From positions 372,001 through 436,000 of the forward strand of contig JAEPRB010000006.1 in assembly GCA_016758965.1 (NCBI GenBank): a DNA stretch of 64,000 nucleotides, in the 5' to 3' direction. Numbering within the stretch: the stretch's first letter is position 1; every line of letters begins with the position of its first letter. The DNA is from Circinella minor. Lineage: Eukaryota; Mucoromycota; Mucoromycetes; Mucorales; Lichtheimiaceae. Both the position numbers and the translations under genes were made by a program. Shown piece by piece: positions 41,021 through 52,218 of the stretch. The notes beneath the pieces were generated by a model. The model saw nothing but the letters and a program-made list of their open reading frames with translations. It did not search any database and was not told the origin of the DNA.

Positions 41021-42089
41021 TAAGAGAAAGTTCAGAAAATGAAAAGGAGATATAAAAAAAAAAACTTTCCTATGTAATCTGCTATTTTATAACTTTTTGA
41101 ACTTAGTATTTTGACACGCTTCAAACGGGTACGTATCCTAATTTGACAACAATGAAATTAAAAAAGGTTCTGAGAGCTCCTTGTATCTTTGAGGTGATCA
41201 CTCATGTATTTTATTTAGAAACACACACCAATGAGAAATTTCGGGTGTCACGTAAAAAAAAAACTTTATCTTTTTTTATAAAAGTACTATACCTATATAC
41301 CGGTGCTAATCGGAATGCCTTTTACTAATTTTATGTACTGTATATATTACAAACAGAAAATAGTTTAGTTCTTTCAATATGTATTAATAGGAGAGGTACA
41401 GGACAATAAAAAATCTGAATACAATTACCATTTTTGGTTGTTGCATCTTTATTCTTTGTTTTAAGATTTCAAACAAGGAAATGTTATGTATCATAATACT
41501 TCCAATGTTATTCATCTATATTGTACTATTAATATCTTGGTTTCATTTTTTCTTTATTATAATACATATATGTCATCATCTCATTTTCTTCAAAACATCA
41601 CAATCAAGTTATAAGTGTTTATATGAGCAAATAATAAATTAATTTTATATATTATAGATATGCAAGAAAAAGAGTTGGTATGTCATATTTATAAATGTAT
41701 AGCTATAATGTTACTAATAAGAGAATAAAGAAAAAAATGTTTGCTACGTAGGTGTATTTGTATATATAAAAAAAGAAAATAAGAAGAGGGTGCAATAATA
41801 ATATTTAGAAAGATGTTGTGAAATATACGTAAAGAGATTAACTATGCAAACTACAAAAAGATAAAATTTTATATTTACAATGGAAAGGAAAAAGTATTAA
41901 TATTATTATTATCAGTGTTGGTTTGATAACTACCATCTATCTCAACGTATCCGGAAGCATATCAAACTGATGTCTAGTTGTCAATGCAAACAGTTAGCTG
42001 TCATGGAAATTAAAAAAAAAAATGCTAAATTTACGGAACACGAAACTCTTTTTTTCTTCTTTTTTTACACAACCTCTTTTTTTCTACCC
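41021..42089. other. Spacer upstream of TIP41
   Basis: This is AT-rich sequence between the truncated unknown gene and TIP41. It must contain the TIP41 promoter. An open stretch from the ATG at 41970 is in frame with TIP41 but passes through a run of phenylalanines that looks like untranslated or intronic T-rich sequence. Confidence 0.5.
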
Positions 42090-43208
42090 ATGCATAAACT
42101 AATAAAGGAAGGTACTGTCCGTACAGGTTTGACACAAGGTATCGAATATAATGGCTGGACCATCATTAGTAAAAAAGCACACATTTGTAACTCTACCGAA
42201 ATGGACAAGTAATGAACCTTTTTTTTTTTTTGGTTTATTTTTTTTTCTCGGTTCTTTCATCTCTTTTTTTTTTTTTTCTTCTATGATCTTCAAATAATAA
42301 TAACCCCTAATCTATTCTATTTTATGTAGCCTTCAGAAAGATCTCGGAATACCACCTCCAGAAATGGTCTTTGGAAATAATATAGTAACTCTTTCAAAGG
42401 GCAATCAAACAATCTTATCTTTTAATGCTCGCGATGCGCTGGCGCAAGTCGAACATAATGATAAAAATATTAAAGTTGCTTATGCAGCCGAGTGGGCTCG
42501 GAATAGCACGCGTTCGGATGTAAAAGATGTAGTCAAACCTTATGATTGGACTTATTCAACAACATATAAAGGAACAGGGGATGGATTTGAAGAAGCAGAA
42601 GAACCAGGCGTGGATGTGGCTCGATTACAACAACAGGAACCTATATTATTTTATGATGAAGTAATTCTTTATGAGGATGAACTTGCAGATAATGGAACTA
42701 CATTGATATCTATTCGACTGGTAAGAAATAGTACAAAAAAAAAGAAAGAAAGACAGGGATGGTGGAGAGTATGAGTATTATGATAACGATGTATACTAAA
42801 AAAATATGGGAACTATATAAAAATATATAGCGAGTAATGCCCTCTTGTTTCTTAATTTTACATCGTATGTTTTTACGCGTGGATAATGTGCTGTTTCGCA
42901 TAAATGACACTCGTATATATCATGAATTTGGATCACCTTATGTTGTACGTGAATACACATCAAGAGAAGATCGGTTTCAAACCGTTTTTAATGTAAAGTA
43001 TATATTTATTATATACTATCATGTGGTTAATGGAGAGTGGTGACTTCATTAAGGTGACAAAAGTTAAAGACTAGTATAATAATATGATAATTTAATATAG
43101 AACTTACCAGCGGCAAAAAGCGATGTATCGCTCCTTGGGGACCCAAATTGGGTCGGTTCAAAACTTCCACCGCCTAAAACATTTACAAGGGAAAGATTCG
43201 TCTTATAA
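42090..43208 (+). CDS. TIP41: TIP41-family regulator of PP2A/TOR signalling
   Basis: Tip41 binds the Tap42/alpha4 partner of PP2A-type phosphatases and modulates TOR signalling. From the ATG at 42090 the protein reads MHKLIKEGTVRTG, then GIEYNGWTIISKKAHICN. A splice (donor 42208, acceptor 42329) gives NLQKDLGIPPPEMVFGNN, the family signature. The second exon continues through LSFNARDALAQV, KPYDWTYSTTYKGT and EPILFYDEVILYEDELADNG. The third exon has RVMPSCFLILHRMFLRVD and NDTRIYHEF, and the fourth, starting at 43101, has DPNWVGSKLPPPKTF before the stop at 43206-43208. All four exons join in phase, giving about 265 residues, normal for the family. The start is the least certain point: an in-frame ATG at 41970 would add 40 residues including a poly-F run, which I think is not coding. 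Confidence 0.92.
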
Positions 43209-44914
43209 TAATACTACCACCATCATATTATATTATATAAAATTACACACTTGTTTTTTTCTTAAAAGCATTTATCTACTGTTTTTTTTTTCTATTCGTT
43301 GGAGTTGGGTATCATTGATAAACTACTTTGAGCCTAATTGTTCTTATCGAATGATACCTTTTATATCGTACACACATATGTGCAATACTATTCATTTTCT
43401 TCTAGAATTCGGAACGAATATTCTTCATTATAATGTGAAAATTATCATACATATAATATCCAGTTAACACAGGAGTGAGTGTATCCAGATACTGAAAAAT
43501 TGTATTTTTAGGGCGTTTCTCAGCAAAAACCAGTTAATATATATCCATGACTACACGTAAAACATCTTAAAGATGTAGTAGGTACGTATAGTGATCTTGG
43601 CTATCGATGAAATCAATTTTTTATCGTACTTTTGCGGCATTGTCTTTCAGTAACAATATCGAGTTGGATTCAATTACATACCAGTGTTGTACTACCCTAC
43701 CTAATATTACTGCTATTATTATTTATTATTATTGCTAGGTATCTGTGGTTTCGTGGAATTGAAAATGTAAATCATTGAAATTTTACGAGACTAATTTACC
43801 CCTGAATAAACTAAATACCTTTTTGATCACATTCCAAAGATATAAAAATTTAAGATACAATCTTATTCGTATCACATGCATAAATAAAAGTTTGAACAAC
43901 AAGCCATTTGAGTATTGTATGCTGTTTTATGTAACAATAGGCAATGTTTCTCATTTGCTAAAGAAGATACCTTTCATGGAAGTGTAAAATATAGAGAAAT
44001 ACGTATTAGGAAATGAAGACGATAAATGAGCTATTACAACTTCTTAAATACCAACATTTGATATCTTAAAAAAGAACCCCCCAGTCTTTTCATCTTCTTT
44101 TCGCCATCGTGCGAAAAAAAAACTTACTCTGAATCGAAAACTCGCTCCCCGTCCTCCCCCCAACTATCCACTCTCTTTATTTTTTATTTGTTTTATGTTT
44201 TACTTACGTATGGCCACTTGATGAAGGAAATTGTTCATGAAGCTGCTTTCATTTTTTTTATTCTTTTAAGCTACGTACAATATAAGGTGAAGTAATGTAT
44301 TTGTCGATCCCATAACAAGAATTTTACATTAACTGCTACTAATATTTCGATATGTGACTAAATGTAATTGAAATATGACGCTAGTTACGTTTTCACTTGA
44401 TTTATTTAATAGATGGTCGAGATAGAAAGATAGCACTTTTTTATCCGATGTACAATCGATAATTACAATATAATATACGTATATTCTAATAATTTTATTT
44501 TATAGCAATAGTAGTTGCAAATGCTTGCTATTTTTTCTTGATTTTTTTTCCTAGTCATTTTGACTCTGTCTTTTGACGAGTATATGCCTATATAATATAT
44601 ATTTTATTCGCTTTTTTTTACATGCTTACATGCTTACATACTTATCATATTAACCTTTTTTTCTATGCGTCTATTATTGTTTCTACGTATCATTCTTCCC
44701 GTTCTTAAATTTAAAAGTTCTAGATAACTTTCCTTCCGTTTCTCAGTGCATCAAAACATATTACGGTTCAGAAGAAGAAAATTCCAATCTCGGATACAAT
44801 GGGTAATTACTTTATTATAATAGTCTCCTATCTGATATCAATACAAAAAAAAACAAGATAAAATGATCAAGATAAAGATGGTACTATACTATTATTATTA
44901 TTTAAATCGTTTAT
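43209..44914. other. Convergent spacer between TIP41 and WASP
   Basis: TIP41 (plus) and WASP (minus) converge on this 1.7-kb stretch, which is long for a convergent spacer. It is AT-rich with scattered open frames of poor composition. No RNA gene or repeat family was recognised. Confidence 0.5.
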
Positions 44915-47384
44915 TTAGTCATCCCACGATGAACCATCACTATCTGATTCTGAATCACTGTCCATTGCAGATTTACGAGCATTAAGAGCAGCAACAAGTG
45001 AGCTAGCTAAATCACCACCACCGCCACTGCTGGCTGCTGCAGCTCCAGCTCCTGCAGCAGCGCCGGCACCGACAGCAGCAGCATTATCCATACGAGGCGA
45101 AGCCTTTATTTTTCCAGAATTCTTCAACTGTGTGATACCACCTGTCCCTCTAATCGCGGCCATAAGATCTGCACGTCCGCCACCAGATGCTGGCATTGGA
45201 GACGATGATGATGATGAGGCTGGTGCAGCGGGTGGAGGCGGCGGGGCCATAGGTGGACCGCTTGATGAAGGAGGCGGAGGTGGGGGAGGCGGAGGCGGAG
45301 GAGGGCCAGATGATGGTGGCGGTGGTGGTGGTGGCGGAACTGAAGATGGTTTTGAAGGTGGTCGTGTATTTGGTGGTGGTGGTGGCGGACCACGACGTTC
45401 TCTACTTGGTACTGGTGGAGGAGGTGGAGGAATTGGCCGCTTCATTGTAGACATGGGTGGTAAAGGTGGAGGAGGTGGAGCTGATTGAGCATCAACAAAT
45501 TCATCGTCACTATCATCATCGTCATCATCATAAAGTTGCTGTAATTGTTGTTGTTGTTGTATACGACTATTATCCTTGTTTTGAGTATTATCTTCATGAT
45601 CAATAGGTGATGTTGGTTCCTCTGGCATATATGGAGCAACAGGAGGTTGTTGTTGCTGTGGTGGTGGTGGTGGTGGCGGCGGAGGAGGAGGAGCACCTAT
45701 TGGTTGTGGTGGTCTGGATGGTACAGCCGTATTTTGTTCTGTAGAAAGTGACATACGATATGGGTTGTTCGACTTTAATGGAGATGTCACTGCATCCGGT
45801 GAACTAATGACTGGCGGCTTGATAGTAGGAGGCTTTATAGCTGATGGTGTACTTGTGTTGATAGGTGATGGTGGAGCTGGAAGTTGAGAAACAGGTCTAG
45901 GTGGCGTAATGCGTGGCTGTTCTCGCGAAGGAACAGGTGGTAAATTCGATGCAGGACGTGGTGGAGTTGGTCTTGGTGGTGGAGGTGCAGGAATATTTGC
46001 TCGTGATCCTGGTCTTGCAGGTGGAGGTGGAGGTGGAGCAACTGAATGACGCGCAGGAGGTGGTGGTGGAGGTGGTGGATTTCGTCGAGCTGGAGGTGGT
46101 GGTGGAGGTGGTCGTCGTCCTATATGTCATATGGATAAAGTAAAAAACAAAAATCAAATTAGCGCATTTGATACTAGTACTAAAAAATAGAAGTTATTGT
46201 CATGTAGTAATTACCGCCAACAGCTGGTGGAGGAGGAGCTGCACGACGTGTAGGAGGTGGGGGTGGAGGAGGCGCCCTTGATGAAGCCTTGGCAGCATTA
46301 GGTGTTGGTCTAGAAGGTGGTTGTGGAGCAGCACCCCGTTCCTTGACAAAGCTCTTGATAAAATCCTGGTTCTCACTAATCTCTTCTGCCGAAATACCCA
46401 ATGACTGTAATTGATCGAATAAGCCATCCCACTCTGGATCCGTATTTTGTACACTAAATCCTTTTTCTGGTGTATAACCAATGTGTCCAAGATGTCTGAA
46501 CTCTGATGGTAAACCAATTTTTGTCTTATCTACTTTAGATTTCTTGCCTGTGTCTAATTATAAAAAGAGTTTAACAAATCAGTCGTCGCTTCCTTTTGCT
46601 TTTACAATCTACAATAATCCTTTCTCCACCCGTGTGATATACCTTTCTTTTTGTTACTGGAAGATTTCTTTTTTTTGGAAGGTGCAACTGACTCACGGCT
46701 GGCAACTTTGGTATAAAAAACATTTGCATCATTGGTATCTGAGAACGACAACCCAAACATATATTCCTAAATCATATAAATAAAAAATATTGATTGGGAG
46801 AATTGAATAAGAAAAACGAGACATAACGACATATTTGGGTATTATTACTGCTCTTCCGTCTTCTCCCACACACGCTTTTTTTTTTGTTCCAAATATATAA
46901 TTATATATACTTACGTCGCCTGGAAACGTAAAAAAGAACGGTGTTTGCATATCTAATTCAAAGTCGTCATATAATTCTTGTTCCCACAAGATGTCCCGAG
47001 GATGCTGTGTAGAACAAAACAAATGAGAATAACAATAAGCTTTTTTTTTTATAAATCTTACTTCATCCACACCCTTGCACACAAAATACACATACCAATA
47101 AATCAACTATTTTGAAATAAAGTGATTTTGTTTTTTTATCTTTAAGAAAAACAATGGCACCCCAAATGTTCGAGTAAGCCCATTTATGCGGATTAGGGTA
47201 AGCAACGTAAAGGCGCGCAACAGTAGCTGCATAGATTTTCTATTTTTGTAATTCCCCACATAAGAATGGGTCAGTTGCTTTGATAAACTATGAGTCAAGT
47301 AAATAAAAAAAGACTTACCGAGTTGGGCAATGCCCGTCGAACCTTATTTTTATCTTCTGCCGATGCAAGTGCTTTTGACGGCAT
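44915..47384 (-). CDS. LAS17: WASP-family actin nucleation-promoting factor
   Basis: WASP proteins activate the Arp2/3 complex at sites of endocytosis and cortical actin growth. From the ATG at 47384 (MPSKALASAEDKNKVRRALP) the WH1 domain runs through IYAATVARLYVAYPNPHKW, AIVFLKDKKTKSLYFKIVD and LWEQELYDDFELDMQTPFF to about 46720. A basic stretch, KKKKSSSNKKK, follows. A CRIB-like element, GLPSEFRHLGHIGYTPEKGF (near 46480), matches the I-x-x-P-x-x-F-x-H-x-x-H-x-G pattern. Several hundred residues are proline-rich. The C-terminus has one WH2 motif (DLMAAIRGTGGITQLKNSGK, near 45130), a central region (LASSLVAALNARKS) and an acidic tail ending SSWDD with the conserved tryptophan. The CRIB is notable because yeast Las17 lacks one. 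The symbol follows yeast usage. Confidence 0.93.
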
Positions 47385-48208
47385 TAAGTAAAAAGGTTTC
47401 GAAAAGTTACAAGAAAAAGAATGAAAGAAAAAAATAACTTCAATATAATTATAGGTTTAAATTCATTTATTTTATTTAACTCTCTAGTCAGCACAGCGTC
47501 TTGGCGGACATTTTTGCTCGATAAAGGTCAATCTGGGTACAATTTATAGGGAATTACTAGGTAACATTACAAGAGAAAGCATTTTCTATTTAGAGCTATT
47601 TTTAGCGTGGATAGAACATTTTATGGTCAAAGGTGGATTTTATTTTAGTACCAATAGGTGAGAGAAGCGACTGCTGGAGTTATTGGGAATGCTTAATCTT
47701 GGACAAAGCATAAATAAAGACTTGCAATAAAACTCGTACGGATTTCGAACCAAAGAGCTTGAGAACCGGGATGCTAACGCTCTAGTAACTTGGTTTTTTC
47801 TGCACATATATGCTTATTTATTTATACAATTTCATAAATGGAGCAGAAAAGGTAGTGGAATGATATATAATAAACAACATCACAAAGTATCGATGTTGTA
47901 AAAAGAGCTCCAGCAATTACAGGACCCTGGACATCTTTTAATTTAAGACGTACGTACTAGGAAATTTGTTAAGTTCATCCACAAAATTACTTAATACGTA
48001 AAGAAACGAATGATAAAAATAATAATATTCTTTGGGTCATCTTTACGCATATATAAAAATATATATTTCTCAAGCTAATTGACTGCATATATTGTGGGAT
48101 AATAAAGTTTCAAACAACATTGTTGTATCTCTTTTATGATAATAATTTACATAATCATTACAAATGAAAAAGTTATATATATTCATACACACATATTAAT
48201 ATACCCCG
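47385..48208. other. WASP promoter region
   Basis: This spacer upstream of the WASP start contains its promoter. A tRNA-like relic on the minus strand (about 47735-47795) is listed separately. Otherwise it is featureless AT-rich DNA. Confidence 0.5.
47735..47795 (-). other. tRNA-like relic
   Basis: Read on the minus strand, this stretch has a D-arm-like word (CTAGAGCGTTAGC) and a clean B-box-like GGTTCGAAATCC at tRNA-like spacing. The T-stem does not pair well and I could not draw an acceptor stem. It may be a decayed tRNA, the head of a SINE, or chance. Confidence 0.25.
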
Positions 48209-48825
48209 TCAATGATAATGATTTAATATAAATAGAGAGAATATTTTATTTGAAATAAACTTCAGTTTAAATTTTTTTTGGGGTCTCGTTGACTTATTAC
48301 CGTCTCTTTTATTGATTTTATTTTCATTGATATACCAAACAGTACAAGATGTTACTTCGTAATGGATCATTCGACCCTCAAGTTCATGAGTACCATGTAT
48401 TTTTGATGATACTACATGCCAAGTGTATGTTAAAGGATCGAAGAATTTGTCAAACGATTTAATCGATAATTTGCTTTGTTGGACATAGGATGCCAAGGAT
48501 TGTATTTTGATATTTCTACAATAATCAGTTTCTACATCACGGCTACCGCTATGAGCTGGTTGGTCTTTGCTAAGTATCGTAGCTTTCCCATCTTCAACAT
48601 TTCTGAAAGCAAAATACACTTTTTGAATAGCTTGGTTATATGGCGTGGAAACCAGGCCATTAAAGGCATCAACAATAGTTGAAGAGCACTCGGATATACA
48701 TAATAAAAAAATAGAATTAAGCAACTACTAGGTTTATCTTCCCGATAAATTATTTCTCGCCAACGTTATCGTAATAACATACCTTTTAATATCGAACCCT
48801 TGTAGCTGGAGAAATGCGTTATCGA

Positions 48826-48926
48826 AAAGAGGAGTGTACAGAAATTTTAAGGTTATCAACACTCCTCTTTATAGTAGTTTCTCTTCAAACCGGTACTTGA
48901 GAGTACCGGTTTAACGAGAAATTACT
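48826..48926. repeat. Two adjacent hairpins, candidate foldback MITE
   Basis: A perfect 12-bp inverted repeat (48826-48837 and 48859-48870, AAAGAGGAGTGT and its complement) is followed directly by a 25-nt inverted repeat (48873-48897 and 48902-48926) with about four mismatches and a 4-nt loop. The larger stem includes the palindromic core ACCGGT on each arm. The minus-strand end reads CTACAGTAATTTCTCG, and a related word, TATTTCTCGCC, lies at about 48751. This is the architecture of a small non-autonomous foldback element, here inside the decayed gene. Confidence 0.55.
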
Positions 48927-51011
48927 GTAGCTTTTTGCAAATTTCTTGATTTCCGCAAAGTGATTCTACAAAACATTTTGTCAGTATTAAGCTTAAAATA
49001 ACTTATGTAAAACGTATCCAATGTCCCATCGATCGACTATCAACTTACAAATTATTAACTGTTGTACGAATGTATCCGATATCATCATCAATATCACCGT
49101 GCCTGTACGATCTTCGTCTCAAAGCCTTCAACTCGTTAATCGAGGTACAATGATGAATGTATGATAATACGTGGGCTTCGCACAAGGTCGACATATAAGG
49201 AAATTTGAGATTTGTTAACCTTCTTTCGATAATGACTTTGTATCATGATGATGGTTGTGAAACTTCTTAATCCAATTCTCCATCTTGGCCCCTATCCATC
49301 ATCCAAATATTGTTAGACACATTATCCAAGAATATTTAATATACACCCATTCAAAAATTATATACATACAGAGTGTCTATCAAACTTTTAATCTTATCAT
49401 CTTCAGAAGCAAGTGCTTGAAAATTCCGAAGCCAATTGAGAAGCTCTTGTTGATTACGTGGTTTTTCTTCTAAAATACTACTGTGTGACTCTTGAGTCCC
49501 ACCTTTTTGCTTTTTGTTTGCTTGCTGTTTTTAAACATTCATAATAAACATGTTACAAAGTTAATCATTAAATAAATAAATAAAATCATCATCATACATT
49601 CAGTATTATTATCGCCTTTTTTTTATGATTCATTTAAAGATTGGTTTTCAACCTACAACAATGATATTATTATGACAGTCGGGAACACAAAACTTTTTTT
49701 TTTCATTAGTCGATTAACTATTTACCCTCTTCTTCTTTCCACTACTGCTACTATCACTTTTGATATGTTTCTTTAAAAAGAACTCTCTCGTTTCGCTCGA
49801 CCGAATGAGTCCCTATACTTCGCTCCGGGTCATTTAAGGTTCGTTGCCGCAAATGGCTTTCTTCAAACCCAAGAGGCGCTTGCGCAGCTGTGCCTAAGAC
49901 TATATAATAATTAAAAATATATTAGATACCAATGAAAAAGATCACAAATGATAATAACAATACGCTCAGATAAATGAATGTTTAATCCTGATATTACCCA
50001 GATACACCATTAATGCGGTTCTGTTAAAAAAACCCTCCACAAAAAAGAAGGCGCAGCATGACAAATTACTTTTATTTGTGAATTAGCTATAACTCTTGTG
50101 TGATTTTAATATGGTAGCAACATGAGAATGTTCCACTAGTTCACAACATTCTGATCACGAAGAAATTATATGAATGAACCAAATATAAACAGTATAAATA
50201 AATATTCTGGTATCCTAATAGATTCACTTTTATATAATTTCTATGGAATTAATATAAACATACTTTGAAATTTTTCCCAAGGGTTTCTTTAGCCCATGGC
50301 CCATAGGCGTAATCTTTCATTGTAACTAAAGCAGCAATCGCACGTTTAAACTTTTGGACACCCTCGTCTTCTTCAACAAAAGTAAAATATTTAAAAAACT
50401 CATTAACTGCTTGACGCAACGAACAATATCACTGTCTGCGACAGCAACCAAAAGTCGTGTAGTGCCATTCCCATATGGCTGTGCTTAATTTGACTCCGCT
50501 GTCTTTGGTCGTGCCTTACTATCATGCCGTCTTCAATAAGTACCTGATTGATATTTGGTGAATATGATATACGGACTTCATAATAAAAAGATTATTACAT
50601 ATGTATACAGCTGATACTATTCTTATTTATCAGAAAACTAATAATGAATATTTCTTACTTAAACCCTCTTTACCTATGGAGATAATACTTTTAATTAATG
50701 GAAGTATCATAAATAAAACACATACAATATATTATATGTTACCTTGAATTATACATTGTTTCGTTACGATTCCAAATATGATTAGGAAATGGTTTACGCA
50801 TCTTAAAATACACATTTTGTCTTCTTTATCTTTTTTTTTAATAATTATTGTGTCTATTTTATGGTTTTTTACTACTAACATATATATTTTTGTTGACTTT
50901 TTCTTTAGTAAAACGATATATTGGTTTTAAGTATGTATTTTATTCATACGTACTCTCTTAAACTTTGAGAGGATCAGAGCATCTCGAATATGAATTATTT
51001 AGATGGAAATA

Positions 51012-51060
51012 GGCTTCAATAGCCCGGAGACTTTGCCGAGTAAAATCCAAACAGTTAGAT
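51012..51060 (-). repeat. Inverted repeat arm A (exon-like)
   Basis: On the minus strand this arm contains TTTGGATTTTACTC, reading LDFTRQSLRAIEA. It resembles the plus-strand sequence at 51287-51329, where the frame reads LDFTLPNLQAFSA. Confidence 0.5.
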
Positions 51061-51286
51061 ATTTAATTTAAGACTCTAGTCCCTTTAGTAAGGCACACGT
51101 CAAATATAAACTAACACAGTCCCCTCCTTTACTGCTCACCCTAACGAGTTTTACACTCTTTTGTCACTATTTAATTTTGAAATTAACTTCTATATATAAA
51201 ATAAGTTGTATTCAACTAACCAACAATGGCTTCAATAGTAGCATACTACGATGAGCCAAAGCAGCCATCATTTCTTTATACAACAG

Positions 51287-51329
51287 ATTCTAACTATTTT
51301 TGGATTTTACTCTGCCAAATCTTCAAGCC
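51287..51329 (+). repeat. Inverted repeat arm B (exon-like)
   Basis: This is the plus-strand partner of 51012-51060. The shared core TTTGGATTTTACTC and flanking CTAACT and AAGCC words suggest an inverted, diverged copy of the same exon fragment. Confidence 0.5.
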
Positions 51330-51728
51330 TTTTCAGCCTTTATCTGAGTAAATTTTTTTGGTTGCACCTGTTGACAGTTTTCCGCAGCACGGGTGGAAAT
51401 ATTTCGGGCTTCTTGTGGTAATTCAATATATCTCATACACCAACTTATAACTACATTATAGATTGGAAAGAAATCAGCCATTTTGCTTTCTTTCTTTCTA
51501 TTATTTTATTTTTTTCACGGTGGAAGACTTTTTTATGCGGTTACCATTCGCTTCTAAACTATGGTAACGTAATCTATTTTACTTTATCACCAAAGTAAAT
51601 GTGATTCCTTTTTTTTTTCTTTTGAAAAAAGCCTCCCTCAAACATTTATGAATAACTTACCAATTCGCGAATCGACAAACGAAATATAGGAAAAACAAAA
51701 ACAAAAACGTGCACATGGTTCTGTGAGT

Positions 51729-51882
51729 TTTTCGACAGTGCTGTTATTGGGCTTGTAATGTGGGGTTATTCTTTACTATGACTCTTTCATCTTGTTTATA
51801 ACAGCTTCCAAGATACGTATGCATCTTGGTGCCTGTTCCTACTCACCGAGTAGGTGCCACACTTTGCGCACTTTGTGTGTGA
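51729..51882 (+). repeat. Direct duplication, copy 1
   Basis: About 154 bp starting TTTTCGACAGTGCTGTTATT recur 335 bases downstream with only about five differences. The unit contains a 7-bp perfect hairpin, CCTACTC-ACC-GAGTAGG. No gene is recognised in it. Confidence 0.9.
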
Positions 51883-52063
51883 CAGAGAAAGTCAGCATCA
51901 GGACTATTTGCATTAATGGTCATGGACAACTATGAGAAGATAAGTCATTTCGTTATGCAGTATAGCTTGTTATTGGATAGTTTTTAACTGGGTTTGCTAT
52001 TATAGATACTTGTAGTTAATGGATGTTATTTGGTCCTTATATATATGGAGGAGGAAACAGGGG

Positions 52064-52218
52064 TTTTCGACAGTGCTGTTATTGGGCTTGTAATGTGGGG
52101 GTTATTTTTTACTATGACTCTTTCATCTTGTTTATAACAGCTTCCAAGATATGTATGCATCTTGGTGCCTGTTCCTACTCACCGAGTAGGTGCCACACTT
52201 TGCGCACACTGTGTGTGG
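52064..52218 (+). repeat. Direct duplication, copy 2
   Basis: This second copy of the unit at 51729-51882 has one inserted G, two C-to-T changes (one at a CpG) and two changes near the end. An ATG-initiated frame (52026-52331) spans it but looks like chance. Confidence 0.9.

Larger units (their letters stand above)
48209..51481 (-). pseudogene. Decayed multi-exon gene of unknown family
   Basis: Protein-like blocks follow each other on the minus strand. An ATG at 51481 opens MADFFPIYNVVISWCMRYIE, LPQEARNISTRAAENCQQ. Next come YKEMMAALAHRSMLLLKPLL (about 51200-51275), FTRQSLRAIEAYFHLNNSYS (about 50975-51050) joining in phase to MRKPFPNHIWNRNETMY (about 50745-50800), then LLVAVADSDIVRC and YFTFVEEDEGVQKFKRAIAA (50270-50480). 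Further on are GTAAQAPLGFEESHLRQRT (about 49900), HIKSDSSSSGKKKR (about 49740), EKPRNQQELLNWLRNFQALA (about 49420) and NELKALRRRSYRHGDIDDDI (about 49090). The last block (48209-48720) includes SFDKFFDPLTYTWHVVSS. Frame breaks without usable splice sites lie near 50410, 50510 and 49760. I do not recognise the protein. A decayed gene is the best reading; sequencing indels are possible. Confidence 0.45.

Noticed and set aside
41970..42089. Earlier TIP41 start at 41970
   Set aside because: It is in frame, but it would add a run of phenylalanines from a T-rich tract. The ATG at 42090 gives a normal-sized protein, though the earlier start is not excluded.
45132..45488. Long glycine-rich open frame on the plus strand
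   Set aside because: It is the antisense of the WASP proline-rich region; GGT/GGA repeats simply mirror CCx proline codons.
49725..50480. Programmed ribosomal frameshifting in the unknown gene
   Set aside because: TTTTTAAA resembles slippery words, but several further breaks in the same gene make decay or sequencing indels a simpler explanation.
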